Below are positions 1 through 12,001 of a stretch of 64,000 bases of DNA, piece after piece. The position numbers and the translations under genes were made by a program. The notes under the pieces are model-generated. The model searched no databases and was not told where the DNA came from. It saw only the letters and a list, made by a program, of their open reading frames with translations. This DNA is from Cyclina sinensis (lineage: Eukaryota > Mollusca > Bivalvia > Venerida > Veneridae): NCBI GenBank assembly GCA_012932295.1, contig JAAONU010000016.1, positions 41,261,241-41,325,240 of the forward strand. The letters are read 5' to 3'. The first letter of the stretch is position 1; each line of letters starts with the position of its first letter.

Positions 1-81
1 TTTGGACTTATAGTGGTTGGGTGATTTTTAGCAGAGTTGGGGCCCTAGATTCGTCGAAATTTGAATACAGCTTTCTTCATT

Positions 82-136
82 GTAAATGACATGAATGGGA
101 AGAACTTTGTTTTTTTCTTAGAAACAATCTCTTGTT
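82..136 (+). mobile_element. 3' end fragment of a HINE-like element
   Basis: The block ends with a weak hairpin (TGTTT paired with AAACA), four bases, then CTTGTT at 131-136. The same block recurs diverged at about 38145-38214. Both match the 3'-terminal rule of the other GTCY-bearing elements in the window. No 5' part is visible, so this is a fragment. The call rests on similarity to the other ends only. Confidence 0.3.
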
Positions 137-300
137 TATTTTTTTTTAATCCCGGAGGAAATTTATTTGTTAAGGACATATGTTATACTACTAAAAATGA
201 TTTTTCCCCAATGAAATCGTTACAGATATTTCGTTACTTAATTTGAAAAGCTCGTTGGGGGAAAATGATACATAAATCTAAAATATGCGATCTCTGGGAA

Positions 301-815
301 CATTCATCTATCAATTACTCACGCCTTTTGTCAGCTAAGTTCTGGTCTTTAGTGTTCAGAATATTAAATACATTTATTTATGCAAACTGAAAAAGTGGTT
401 AGAAAATGAGGAAGGTGTTGCAATCAATTGTGTCATACATTGCTGTAAAATCAAATTGAGTTGCCCAGAATAATAGAAAAATTCCCGCCTGGAACAGAAA
501 TATATTGTCTATTTTTCGCTTCCTCTTTTTTTCTCCGCAAAAAATCATGGTAAATGTAGAGAAATTGTGACATTTAATTAAATTATTGTGCACCCTGTGA
601 ACATTTAAGTACAATGTACTGGCGCCGTTATGTCAGTAAAAACTATGAGATTTTCTTGTTACTGAATATTATAGAATTATTAGAGCACGTAAAATAAAAC
701 GGAGCAACAATATATTCAACTTTCCCCGTAAAAAACATGCCAATTTGCAAAAATTGATTTGCATAATATCTAAAATTGTAGCCAACCTTCCAAATTCTGA
801 AACGTGAATTGGTAA
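301..815 (+). repeat. Diverged paralogue of the transposon flanks (empty site)
   Basis: About 305-650 aligns by eye with 14590-14960 (shared blocks TATCAATTACTCAC, AAGTTCTGGTC and GTTGCCCAGA). About 652-815 aligns with 20350-20475 (TAGAATTATTAGAGCAC against CAGAATTATCTAAGCAC, then AAATTGATTTGCAT in both). The two halves are adjacent here but separated by about 5.4 kb of transposon in the other copy. Small reading frames inside are not conserved and are not called as genes. Confidence 0.55.
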
Positions 816-1456
816 CACAAGCTTGTGCTTCGAACGTTGCCAATTTAAGGCAAGTGTATTTCTTGACTGATAATATCTGTAAAGTTGCTATCCATTGAAT
901 GCAATATGGATAATTACTCTTTGTCAATACAAATTTATAACTAAGTGAAGATTTATTCTCTGCAAGATTTAATTCGCAGTGTATATGATACTAGGGAAGA
1001 AGGCAGTTTTGCAAAAATATGTAACACTTAACTGTTTGTTCCCGTAAGTTATTCATTTCATTTCTTTCAACTTAAGAAGAAAAACGAGTCTTTACATTAC
1101 AAGTCGATCAGGATTAGCCAATGGATAGAAAAAAGTTGCGTTTTTGCGTTAGAAAAAAAGGATTTTTTTTATTTAAGTGTAGATAGTGTGTAGAGAAAAA
1201 AGGCTGACATTGAATAATTACTCTCAGGTTTTTGAAGATACATCTATATTGTTTAAGGAATGGTAGAATTTCAAACAAACTTAGGTATTGACTATGTCTT
1301 CAATTAGTCAAACTATTTTATTTTACATCTAAGGGTATTTTTCGAGGTAAAGATATTTATCTTATGGGTGACCTTGATTTAACCTGTCTGCCTATCGTTC
1401 GGTCACATTTTGTCAGGACAAATCTGATATTACCGTTTTGTAATCAACTTCAGCCA
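816..1456. other. AT-rich non-coding stretch, nothing recognised
   Basis: Low-complexity A and T runs dominate. I see no domain-bearing frame, RNA gene or paired repeat ends here. Confidence 0.5.
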
Positions 1457-1769
1457 CAATCGTAACAACTCGGCCTTTTCCGACAACTTCGCAAAAATAC
1501 CTCGTATGTAAGTGTATGAATACACCAAATGGTAATTCGCCACGGCTTTAATAAAATTGTAAACAAACATGGCAGAATTCAAGGAGTGTTTGTCTTATGA
1601 ATTAGAAAAAAAAATGAAAATAAATTTTAATTTAAAGCATGAACAGGTAGAGGCTTTAAGAAATGTCTCCGATAAAGCAGACACCATTGTGTTATAAAAT
1701 AGTCCATTATGGCGGCTACCATATTATTTCCGAGGTGACTTACTGAAGTCGCCCGAGGTGTTCCGAATG
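1457..1769 (+). repeat. Dispersed repeat with RecQ-like gene start, copy 1
   Basis: This 313-bp block is closely matched, inverted, by 39326-39607. Similarity starts at CAATCGTAACAACTCGG and ends at GAGGTGTTCCGAATG in both copies. It covers a presumed 5' leader, an ATG and the first codons of a helicase-like protein, then a non-coding part with TATAAAATAGTCC. Both copies share the same junction after the coding part, so the truncation predates the spread of the repeat. Confidence 0.6.
1569..1697 (+). pseudogene. RecQ-like helicase N-terminal remnant
   Basis: A 42-codon frame opens with MAEFKECLSYELEKK and continues to LKHEQVEALRNVSDKADTIV before a stop. The LKxEQxxAL pattern resembles the Q-motif just upstream of the Walker A motif of RecQ-family helicases, which are often multicopy in invertebrates. 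The frame stops where the GKS nucleotide-binding loop should begin, so no helicase activity is possible. Copy 2 (39394-39495, minus) keeps the start and QIEAL but has lost an internal segment. The family assignment comes from a short motif only. Confidence 0.4.
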
Positions 1770-2780
1770 CTTCAGCCATACAGTCGTACCCAAGCCTGTT
1801 AGCATATATCGTCATCATTATCCGGTTTATTCATTTTCAGCTCAATTTGTTCAATTATTGCTCTTTATGCGTCCAACTTTTCATTTCTCCTATACCCTTT
1901 GGTGGATTTCAACAAAACCTTAACGAAGTGATCAGTGTCAAGTAACCGAAGATCTGTTTCTGATTATTTGACTTGGCTGAATTCAGAATTTGTCTCGAGG
2001 TTTGTCTGCTCACTGCTATCATCTCGGAGAATGAACTTTATTAATCAACAAATTCTACGCACTTCACGGTAGCAGTTGTATTCAGTAGATCACGTTTAAA
2101 GAAGTCTTTATCAAATATAAAGTCAAATGTGTGTGTACGCAATTTTATATCTAAAGACATTTGTTATACTAATTATCAGACACCATAACAGTCAAATATA
2201 GTGTAAAGCAGGAATTTTAAAGAATGTATTATGACTTACTAAAACCATTCGACATTTCCATTTTACGTTCCTTTTACGTTCGATCTTGGATTTTTTTTCC
2301 AACGATATATATAGTTTAAGAAAATTCATACCACAAATCGTTCTCCAGTCATGTGCAATCATGAGCTCTTTAGTATCTCAATGCACCTGTACAATACTAA
2401 GGACGATCTATAACGTACTAACCGTAATTAGCAGTAACTTAAATATTGTTTCGGAAGAGTATATATTTGCTCCCTTCAATTATAATATTAGCAGACTAGT
2501 GACAACGTTATCAAAGCTTATATGACGTTGAATACTTGATAATTTAATGTTTTATTAGTAGTTAACGTGCCGCTGAAATTTTCTGAATTTCTTAAATCCT
2601 ATGATGACAACTTTAGAAAAAAGAACAAATCCATTCTACTTAATGAATAATTTGATAATAAAAAATTATAAATTAAAAAAAAAACAACTATGGTCCAACT
2701 GAGTAAAATTTAAAACGGTTAAAATCTTTTATGGATCCAGTCATCGATAATATTAACCAAAATACTGAAAGTATTATTTT
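1770..2780. other. Non-coding stretch, nothing recognised
   Basis: A few short frames occur (for example 2286-2525, plus) with no recognisable domain, and there is AT-rich filler. No RNA gene or paired repeat ends were found. Confidence 0.5.
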
Positions 2781-4225
2781 TATACCCCACCACAAAATGT
2801 GGGGGGGGAGCTATAATGGATTCGCTTTGTCGCGTCCGTCGGTCGGTCGGTCGGTCCGTCCGTCAATCCTATACCAATTGAAAGATTTTCTTCAAACTTG
2901 GCTGAAATGTTCACCTCAACAAGGGGATGTGCAGAACCCATGTTGCCCCTGTGTCAGCTCAAGGTCAATATCACAATTGAAGGTCAAATATCAAACAATC
3001 AAATATTAGACATTATGACGTGTCCGCTCTGTAAGTCCTACACTAATTGAAAGATTTTCTTTAATCTTGGCTCAAATGTTCACCTCAACAAGGGGATGTG
3101 CAGAACCCATGTTACCCTTTTGCCGGCTTAAGGTCAAGGTCACACTTGAAGGTCAAAAATTGACTTGGAAAATATTCTTAAATTTTAACATGTATTTGAA
3201 TATTTCTGAAACTAGAAAACGTATTTGCTTGAAACTTAAAATATATATGTAGTGTCACAATTAAGATATGCAGGTCAAGTTTCATATATCTGTATTGCAT
3301 TTTGACAAAGTTATGCCCCTTTATAAGTCTTCAAATTTACATACAATCAAATATTAGACAATATGTCCTGTCCGCCCTATAAATCCTATACTAATGGAAG
3401 AAATTTCTTCAAACTTACCCAAATGTTCAACTCAACAAAGTTATATGCAGAACCCATGTTACTTTTGTGCCGGCTTAAGGTCAAGGTCACACTTGAAGGT
3501 CAAAATTGACTTAGAAAATGTTCTTAAATTTTAACATGTACTTGAATATTTCTGAAACTAGCACAGGTATTTGCTTAAAACTTAAAAGATATATGAGGTA
3601 TCACAAGTAAGATATGCAGGCCAAGTTTCATAACTCTGCATTGCATTTTGACAAAGTTATGCCCCTTTATAAGTCTTTTAATTTACTTACAATCAATACT
3701 AAACAATATGTCGTGTCCGCTCTATAAATTCTATACTAATGGAAGGATTTTCTTCAAACTTTACTCAAATGTTTACCCCAACTGGGCAATGTGCAGAACC
3801 CATCTTACCCTTGTGCCAGCTTAAGGTCAAGGCCACACTTGAAGGTCAAAAATTGACTTAAAAAATGTTCTGAAATTTTAACATGTACTTGAATATTTCT
3901 AAAACTAGAACAAGTAAGCTCAGTATGAAAAGTTTTTCCACTCTTAATTACATTTTTACATAATTATGCTATTTTCTTAACTTCACTGGTTTTGTTTGTT
4001 TTAGTACATTGGGAAAGGTTATTTGTAACTGTTTCGAACATGATTTGACAATATATATTTATACTATTACCTGTACAATTTGTTTGTTTTTTTTCACCAG
4101 AGATAATTTCTTTTTATGTATATGTATTTGTTCCACTAAAGTTATTCCCTTAACCACCTTTTCATGTCGTCTTCTGTCAAGGACATTGGTGGGGGTATGA
4201 ATCGCATTCAGCGATAGTTCTAGTT
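2781..4225 (+). mobile_element. HINE/pearl-like non-autonomous element 1
   Basis: The left end TATACCCCACCAC is followed at once by its G-rich inverse. A (GTCY)n microsatellite at 2831-2864 comes next, then tandem core copies beginning near 2865, 3034, 3382 and 3727 (spacing about 170 and 345 bp) with GTGCAGAACCCATGTTACCC and AAGGTCAAGGTCACAC. The right end TTGGTGGGGGTATGA is the inverse of the left end. It is followed by a hairpin (ATCGC, loop ATTCA, GCGAT), four bases and CTAGTT at 4220-4225. This order matches pearl/HINE (Helentron-associated) elements known from bivalves. No protein is encoded. Confidence 0.7.
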
Positions 4226-4655
4226 ACTTATATCTATCTCATACTTGAAAGAACTCCTTATTACTACTCATTGATATTTCTTTTATTCTAACATGCAATA
4301 TGACGCCTTACATATGTGAACAAGTAATTATATCTTTCCGTATCTTATAATTGCTATGTTTGTCTGAACTTTAAGTTTGCAGTTTTTGATAACAATTTAG
4401 GCTTTTATCTGTATTCACAACTCACACTTTTGTACAACTAAGTGTCTGTCTGCTATATTATCAGGCAAAAATCACACTCTTAAAAGAAGACCGAAAGAGA
4501 CAATAACTCAGCAAAACATGTCTTCAGTTTCTTGAAAGTGTTATTTACATTCAGAATGTCGTCTATAACTCAATTATTTTGTCTCCAGTTAGTCATTTAC
4601 TCATTTGTGTACAGTGTGAATTATTCATCGGTACGGTCTATGTGTTTCTTTCAAA
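4226..4655. other. Non-coding stretch, nothing recognised
   Basis: Only short frames and AT-rich sequence; no feature supported. Confidence 0.5.
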
Positions 4656-4792
4656 TTATTTCCGTATCATTCAAGTCATTAATAAGCAAGTACGTTAAAG
4701 TAATTATGTCGCGAAAGTGGTGACAGAAAAAACAAAGAAAAAAGTCAGGCCTCAGTGACAGAAACTTCGATGCTTCAGCGAATTTACTTCCA
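4656..4792 (+). repeat. Dispersed module 'TTTCCGTATC', copy 1
   Basis: The module contains TTTCCGTATCATTCAAGTC, then GATAAGCAAGTACGTAAAAG-like sequence, TAATTATGTCGCGAAAG, GTGACAGAAAA and an AGGCCTCAGTGACAGA block. Similar blocks in the same order occur at 7218-7345, 8565-8705, 11461-11610 and 25210-25330. It has no coding potential. Its element type is unknown. Confidence 0.55.
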
Positions 4793-5129
4793 AAATATGT
4801 CATTATTTGCCTAATTATGGCAATTTCTGTCATGTTATGGACATTTAGAAATGCGTCAAATATTTTAGATAAAATAACAAATTACGCCAGGTTCAGTGAA
4901 ACCTGTTTGTCATCAGTTCCTTTCTTTAAAAGAGGCAGTTGCATCAAATATTCTCTGCACAAGCGTTGCAGCAAATTGATCGGACATGATGTTTTTATAA
5001 TCCAACAGACTTAGTGTGGGGTACATAGGAGTCAGCAGTTACCTGTTATTGCTGAACGATTTAGAAACTACGTGTACGTAGCTTTCTTTAGCAGTGTAGA
5101 TATAGGGACTTATTTTGCGATGTCTGCGT

Positions 5130-5640
5130 TAAGAAATGGTTTCTAATCAGTAACTTCAATTCGGAGTCATATATTAAACTGAAACCCAGTATGTAACTGA
5201 CTTGAATGCAGTTAATGATTGGGATGGCGTCTTGGATGTCTGCGTTCAAAGTCAATGTATCTTTAAATAAAAATAGAAAAAAGATGCCGATTGATAACTT
5301 CACTTTGGAATTCCGTATTGTAATGAAACGTTATGTGCAAGTAACTTCTGAGTCCTTGTCGTCTAGGATTGTATTTATGGTACCTGTGTTCAAGGTCAAG
5401 AACACTGTTAATAAAAGATGAAATATGTCTCTGATCAATTGTCCTATTGTAATTACACTTGGTATGTAAGAACCTTGTATGTAGTTGTCTTTCTAGGTTT
5501 TAAGTAACAGCGGTCTCGATGTTGGTTGATCACTGTTATTTAGAATAAAAAGGCGGTTTCTGAGCAGAAACTTCACTTCGGTAGTATTTTGCAGTGTTGC
5601 TTGCGATTATGTTTGTGATGCTCTATTATTACGTCTGATT
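5130..5640 (+). repeat. Degenerate tandem repeat, about 140-bp unit
   Basis: Four diverged units share a TTTCTAATCAGTAACTTCA-like segment, TTGTAATGAAACGTTATGT-like segments and an AATAA close to each unit end. A related, shorter series occurs at about 33780-34020. Overlapping frames on both strands (5088-5421) come from the repeat and are not called as genes. Confidence 0.4.
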
Positions 5641-7217
5641 CAGTCAGGTTGTTAACTTTGGTAATAGGTTGTCCTTGAGCCAGTAATTTCATTTATTTTA
5701 CGTTTGATTCTAATGCAAAGAAACAGGTTAAGTGAATTAAGAAAATATGTAATAAACTTCATAAGTAACTGGAAGTTATAATTTAATGTGTGTGGCTCAA
5801 GTCATTGAGCGCAAATAGGTAAGATATTTTCAACGGAAAAGGACGTGATAACAACCTGCAAAAAAACGTCAACAATATCGCTTTGATAATAAATGCATTA
5901 GTATTTGAAGGACATATTATTCTTCAGGGAATGGAAGTGCAATAATTCCTTAATAAAGATTGTAGGCGCATTTCACAATAATATATATTGTGTGTCCACC
6001 ATCGTCGTCGCGCACAGCAACACATTGACATGACATTAACGAATTATTGTCCGTATTTGTTGTTGTTTAGCAGTCCGCTTCTCGTACAACAGACACGTAA
6101 GTTTTTCGCATGTTTCAAAGACATATTTGCAATCATAAATGTAGGTTAAACTATAATCAATAAAACAAATGAAACTTTCTTTGAATTTTGAGAAAATCTG
6201 ACCAAAATATGTTTGAACTTTGGTTGAACGGCACCGCAACACCTTTAGCCTATATTGTTAACATCTACACAGTTCGTCTTGCTATAGACTAGGTATAGTG
6301 TTATTTTTAAAAAAAAATCGACGACACATACGAATCTGTATTGGAAACAGATTTTACTAATCATTGGTTCATAATTATAAGTACTTAAACTACTTTGAAG
6401 GGATTCAATTTCTGTGAATGTGCTGCTTTAAAGGAGATGATCTAAGAAAAACCGAGGTTGATTATTAAACAGAGCTGTTTTTCATGTAGCATCCAATGCT
6501 CTGATAAACACAGTCCTGACGCTGACGTCTACACAGGGTCATCGAATGTTGCACCGTTTTCGGACAAGAAATCGAAAATTTTTTTTTACAGCATTATCAT
6601 TTATTTAGTCGGTGTATTATCTCAGGTTTTTTACCATTTGCTACAATATTGCTGCATTAACAGAGTAAACTAAAATGTCTAAATAAATTGTTAAAACGAC
6701 TAAGGATAAAAACACTGCCATAACTAGGACACAAAAGTAAAGTTAGTTACATCAACTTTAAAAAATGTCGTGAAAACTCGAGAATTCATTGCTTGAATAT
6801 TTTAATTCATTGCATTCGCGGAGTGATGTGCAATCTTCTTGTTGGCATACGGGCACAGCATATACTTTTTAAAGTTTAATTAAAAAACAAATCTTGCTAA
6901 AGGTACATAAAAGCATCCATATTATTTGTGAATTTCTGCAATGAATTTAGTCCTACGTTTTATAATTATACAATGTGTACTTATATTTTCGTCATAATGA
7001 TTTCTATGAAATATTCAGTCGAAATAGGTTGAACGTTCGCAAAACCAGGACCTAGTGAAGTGTTTGCATTCACTTACTTACATATTTATTTTCTTCTGAA
7101 TGTCATCTTTAATTCGAGACGTTCCGATGACCAAATGACAGTAATTCATTCACAAGAGGTACTTTTTTTCCCATTTGCACGTTTCATGTGTCACTTGAGA
7201 ACTGTTTTTATTTACCC
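5641..7217. other. Non-coding stretch, nothing recognised
   Basis: Short frames only (6036-6242 minus, 6458-6673 plus), without recognisable domains. No RNA genes or paired repeat ends. Confidence 0.5.
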
Positions 7218-7345
7218 AGATTTCTTGTCATTCGTTTCCGTGATAAGTAGGCATATAGAAGTTATTATCTTGCGTAAATAGTGACAGAAGATTGAAAAAT
7301 CAGACTTGAGATTCTTCTGTGTGAAAAGGGATTTTTTCCTCACAG
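7218..7345 (+). repeat. Dispersed module 'TTTCCGTATC', copy 2
   Basis: Diverged copy with TTTCCGTGATAAGTAG, a TTATTATCTTGCGTAAATAG block and GTGACAGAAGA. Its upstream flank (7120-7217) also aligns with the flank of the 11461 copy: AATGACAGTAA, GTGTCACTTGAGA and CTGTTTTTATTTA. The duplicated unit is therefore larger than the module. Confidence 0.5.
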
Positions 7346-8564
7346 ATGTCATTTTAATAATCAAATTTTATTTTTCACTATAAAAAAGAGAAAATAATAT
7401 TCGAGGCATGAAAACTCTAAAACTTTTCGCAATGTGAAATGATTTTACAAGTCGATTGTTCATCATTCCTTTTTTTATTTTTATTTTTGCTAACCTGAGC
7501 GGAGCCGTCCCACCGTCCGTCTGTAAACAACTGCATTTAAACGGCATCTCTTCTAAACATCTGGTCCCTTTTCAACTTTACCAGAATAGTTTTGGACGGC
7601 CCTCTTTCAGGCATCTGAACTTTGTTGCAACCGTAAGGAAAACGTCAAAGCTCTTGTTCTCAGCCATGGTCGGAAACCCAGGTTCGACACATTCCGTCTC
7701 ACTGTATTTATTTTCCGTAGGACAATTGGTTTCGAACAATTGTTTCTCATGAATAATATAATAACGTATTTTCAATTGTTTTCGAAATATTTCTTTTCGC
7801 AATCTTAGCCAATGAAATAACTCGTTACATTTTATCACGAAGCTATGTTTTAAATTCTGGGATTTTCGTCTGTTTCAAGTAACAGCAACCTTATATGACT
7901 TATATAGACCAATCTTTAAAATTGAAGAGTTCATAAATTTTGTAAATCGGAGGAGTGCAGTCACTTTGCTTATTAATACTCATGAAAACGAGTTAAAAGG
8001 TATGTTACTTTTAGGTTAAATTGGTAACATATATATAATGAATTTTTATTGGATATAAACTTCAGCAAGTAAAAAAGGTATGTCTTTAAGAACTGCCGTC
8101 ATATTTCATTGACCCTTAATTTGTTTTGTTGATTGTATTTAAGAGCTTGCAGTGGTAACACAAGGGGACAGAATGTGAGAAGGGGATTCTTAAAACAGCT
8201 AGATTTATATGAAGTCAAACGAATGTAAATACAAGGTTTTTGTCAGAGCAGTTGTAATATATTTCATTTAAAAAATATAGCAGTATCTTCGCGAACAATT
8301 GGTCTACAGTCTTTTCAGTAACGCCTGAAGCCTGTACAAATATATTCACCTTTTGTCTATCACATGACTGTCTAGAACATAAGGATACGTTTGTTAGACT
8401 GTTACTAACAGGAACTGAATAGATAATTATATCAGCGTATCTGCCTTCAATTTCTTGAAAATGTCAATTTCTTCCAGAACGTGGTCTTTCTTTACCACTT
8501 TGACGTTTTCTGATTTGAGTACTGTGTTTATTTTCTATCAGCGCTGTCTGTATGTCACTGCTAA
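7346..8564. other. Non-coding stretch with weak GTCY/core-like trace
   Basis: At 7505-7660 a CCGTCCCACCGTCCGTCTGT stretch and core-like sequence suggest a decayed fragment of a GTCY-type element. No ends can be paired. The remainder holds nothing recognised, and the frames on both strands here (7456-7838) have no domain. Confidence 0.35.
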
Positions 8565-8705
8565 ATTATTTCCGTATCATTCCAGTCAATGACAAGCAAG
8601 TACGTAAAAGTAATTATGTCGCTAAAATGATGACAGAAAATAGAAAATACTAGGCCTCAATAACAAAGAATTCGATGCTTCAGGGAAATTACTTTCACAC
8701 CATTT
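8565..8705 (+). repeat. Dispersed module 'TTTCCGTATC', copy 3
   Basis: Close match to copy 1: TTTCCGTATCATTCCAGTCA, GACAAGCAAGTACGTAAAAG, TAATTATGTCGC and the AGGCCTCAATAAC block, ending in TTCGATGCTTCAGGG. Confidence 0.55.
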
Positions 8706-9065
8706 GACATTGATTTCGTAAGTTTTTTAACTTTTTTTTGTTTTTTGTTTGTGTTTTTTGTTTCTGTTTTGTTTTCAAACAACTGAAGGGAGTATTTTCT
8801 GCACAAGTGTTCCAGCAAAATATTCACAACAGGTTTATTGCATCTTAACACGCCAGAGGTGACAAATACCCCACACTCCGCTTATCACAGGATTGAATGC
8901 TTTGTAAGTAAAAAGGGTCATTGTAAAATTCTTGCATGGCTGCCCTCCCGCTTAGTTCAATATGTCAATATATTCATTTGTCTCTTACAGCTGATTCAGA
9001 GTAGATTATTTGGGAACAGTAGTCAGCAACTTGCGGTGAAATTGGTAATTACTGGTTAGTTATCG

Positions 9066-9150
9066 AGGAAAAACTGTGAGGTGGTCTGACCGCCGAGATA
9101 TGTTGAAATCGGCGTTAAACTCATACAAACAAACAAATCTTACATGGCAT
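9066..9150 (+). mobile_element. SINE/LINE 3' tail fragment
   Basis: CTGACCGCCGAGATATGTTG, then ATCGGCGTTAAACTC and a (CAAA)n-like tail. Tails of this form are common on mollusc SINEs and their partner LINEs. A related tail lies at 34777-34846. No tRNA-like head is visible here, so the copy looks 5'-truncated. Confidence 0.5.
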
Positions 9151-9284
9151 GCAGTGGATTGAACAAACATGCTTATGTTGCTATTTTATTTGATGGTATG
9201 ATATTTTAGGAAATCATAAAATACCAAGAAGGCAAATAACCAAGAAGGGTTCAGGTATATTTAGATAAAAAATTGAACTCCTTC

Positions 9285-10165
9285 GATGCATAGAAAATTA
9301 TGGCCCGGACAAGATCTGTCATCACAATTTTGGCTTTTGACAGTCACTGTGACCTTGATCTTTCAGCAAGAACAAAACAAACCGTCTCGTCAAGATGAAG
9401 TTATGGCCCGTATAAGGTCTACCATCAACATTTGTTTAATTTGACAGGCCATTGTGATCTTGATCTTTGAGCAAGGGACTTGGATCTTTCACGCGACACA
9501 TTGTCTTATCTAGATGGAAAGGTATTTAAAAATCAATGTTTGGAGAAGTTATGGCTTGGACAATGTCTATCATCAAAATTATTTACCTTTGACAGTTGAC
9601 GTTGAACTTTGAGCTATAGACCGTGGAATTTTACGAGAGACATTTTCTTATCAAGTTTAACACACATACGAAGATATTTGGAAATCTGTACATGGACGGA
9701 GAAGCTATGACCCGGATATAGTCTATCATCAACATTTTGACATTTGACTATTTGCTGTGACTTTGACCTTTGAGCCAGGAACTTGTGTCTTGCACGCGAC
9801 ACACCATGACACCAAGATGAACAAATATACCCAGGTATTTTAAGTCTTTCCATGTACGGTGAAGTCTATCATCAACATTTTTACATTTGATCAGTGACTG
9901 TCACCTTGACCTTTGAGCTATGGACGTTGTTTTTACATGTAACGCAGCGTCTTTTCAAGGTGAAAAAATATGCCAAGGTATTTTAAAATCCTTTCATGCA
10001 TGGAGAATTTATGTTCCGGACAAGGTCTGTAATCAACATTTTAACCTTTGATCAGTGACTGTGACCTTGACCTTTTTGAGCTATGGACCTTTGACACACA
10101 AATGACACACTGTCTCATTAAGGCAAACCAATATTCCAAAGTATTTTAAAATTCTTCCACTTAAC
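9285..10165 (-). repeat. Tandem core array, about 150-bp unit, inverted
   Basis: About six units carry a GAGAAGTTATGGCCCGGACA-like segment (near 9300, 9395, 9545, 9702, 9860 and 10005), TCTATCATCAACATTTT and TGACCTTGACCTTTGAGC. TGACCTTGACC is the inverse of the AAGGTCAAGGTCA in the HINE-like cores, so this array runs in the opposite direction. No clear termini or GTCY tract were found. Confidence 0.6.
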
Positions 10166-10590
10166 TAAAATTCGAGAAAATAGTCGCTGATAGAAAAGAA
10201 AAAGAAGAAAGAAACACGAACAAAAATTGATACCAGAATGTAGATCTATATATATTTTATCAAGATGACATTGCCACAAACTTTGTCTCTAAAGTGACTG
10301 TATATTTGTAAGCAGATTCAATAACTTTTAAGAAGTTCCAGATCTCTAGACAGAAACTGGTACACAAATGCTGCGTTCGTCATGAGCTGAGTTGGTCTTT
10401 TATACTTTTCTTGTCTCTTGACATAATCATCTTTTAGAGTTAACTTACCACTAGGGAACCATCTTATAAGTTGAAAAACTTTACACGACTGACCAGGAAA
10501 TCAAAAAGGACTACCGTTTTAAGTTTTGTCGTTGGACTTCAACACATGTTTGAATGTTTTGTGGGTTTTATTTGTTTTTTACTTCAGTTT

Positions 10591-10790
10591 GATATCGAAA
10601 TTATATATCTCTGTATCTTGCATTCACTCAAACTAGATTAGCTGATATCGAAATTATATATCTCTGTATCTTGCATTCTCTCAAACTAGATTAGCTGATA
10701 TCGAAATTATATATCTCTGTATCTCGCATTCACTCAAACTAGATTAGCTGATATCGAAATTATATATCTCTGTATCTTGCATTCACTCAA
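10591..10790 (+). repeat. Tandem repeat, 53-bp unit, about 3.8 copies
   Basis: Units start with GATATCGAAATTATATATCT at 10591, 10644, 10697 and 10750, giving an exact 53-bp spacing. Only one or two bases differ between units, which implies recent amplification. Confidence 0.95.
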
Positions 10791-11460
10791 GCTTCTTTTT
10801 TATTTATATAGAGATGTTATAATTTTTTGAGATGCGATGCTATGTCCTTTAGGTTGGTTGTTCTTTTACGGTATTAGTGAAAATCTCAAAAATCTTCTAT
10901 GTGTTTTTATAATGGGCGGAGCAAAACTAATGTCGTAACTGCTTTTCAGTACTGCTTGGCAGCTAGTTTGGGTGCTTACTTATACCGCATCATCGTTTAT
11001 TCAGGCTTTGTATCATTTGAGTTTTTAAAAGCAAAGTGATATGGAATATTTGAATAGGTAAAACGATTGCTGTTAATTCATAATACACGTTTAACATGCG
11101 TTTAAATAGCATTTATTGTTAAAAGTTTGATTAGAAAGATAGTTTCAGAAGTGAAGGAAAGCAAGCATTAAGTTTATAAATTGCTGTGACAAGTTGAGAC
11201 CCAAAACGTTTTGTTGGTATATGATATTTTTTCGTACAGTCTTCCTATCTTATGTACACTCCTGTGTATGGTGAACTGGTGCAGAATCAGAGCCCAGTGG
11301 TGTGTCTGCAATTACTTACCATACCCATTATTTCTTCGAAATATCATCTTTATCTTGCGTATTTCCGATGACTAAATGACAGTAACTAGTTCACACGAGG
11401 AATTTGTTCTCCATAAGTACGATTCAAGTGTCACTTGAGACCTGTTTTTATTTAACCAGT
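10791..11460. other. Non-coding stretch, nothing recognised
   Basis: AT-rich. Its distal part (11330-11460) is the flank that aligns with 7110-7217. No gene is supported. Confidence 0.45.
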
Positions 11461-11610
11461 TTTCTTGTCATTCATCTCTGTGATAAGTACATACGAAAAA
11501 AGTGATTATCTCGCTTAAGTGGAAAAAAGAAAGTAGAAAATATCAGGCTTGAATGACAGCGTGTTATATGTTAAGACGGATTTCCCCCACATAAATGTCA
11601 TTTTTTCTCA
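11461..11610 (+). repeat. Dispersed module 'TTTCCGTATC', copy 4
   Basis: CTCTGTGATAAGTACATACG, then GATTATCTCGCTTAAGTGG, ATATCAGGCTTGAATGACAG and a downstream ACATAAATGTCATTTT block. Most similar to the 7218 copy. Confidence 0.5.
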
Positions 11611-12001
11611 TGATTAAACTCACTTCATTGCCAATCACTCATGCATGAAGGAAAGAAAGTTCGCTGGAATGCTTGCATATTAAATATTTGTGCATATTTT
11701 GCAGAGTACTCTTAAAGGCTGTGGCGAGTTGGAAGCTGTAAACGATAGATCGTGTAAGTTTATTGCCAGTACCAGACAAACATGCATGCTTAATTTCTAA
11801 AATTATGACATACATAGGTATTATCATATCCAATCCATACATAGTGGATGAGCATTTCTACCAGGAAAGGAAATACCTATATAAACACTCCTGAAACATT
11901 TGCTGCAGGGGGCATCCTCACTTTTCTAAAAGCTAACGTTGTTTATAAATATTTCTTTTTTTGTCGTCATAATAAACGTAAGCAAAGTGCAGTTTATCTC
12001 A

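Noticed and set aside
10591..10790. CRISPR-like array
   Set aside because: Units are head-to-tail with no spacers; the context is eukaryotic. The same applies to the 60-bp array at 57.1-58.8 kb.
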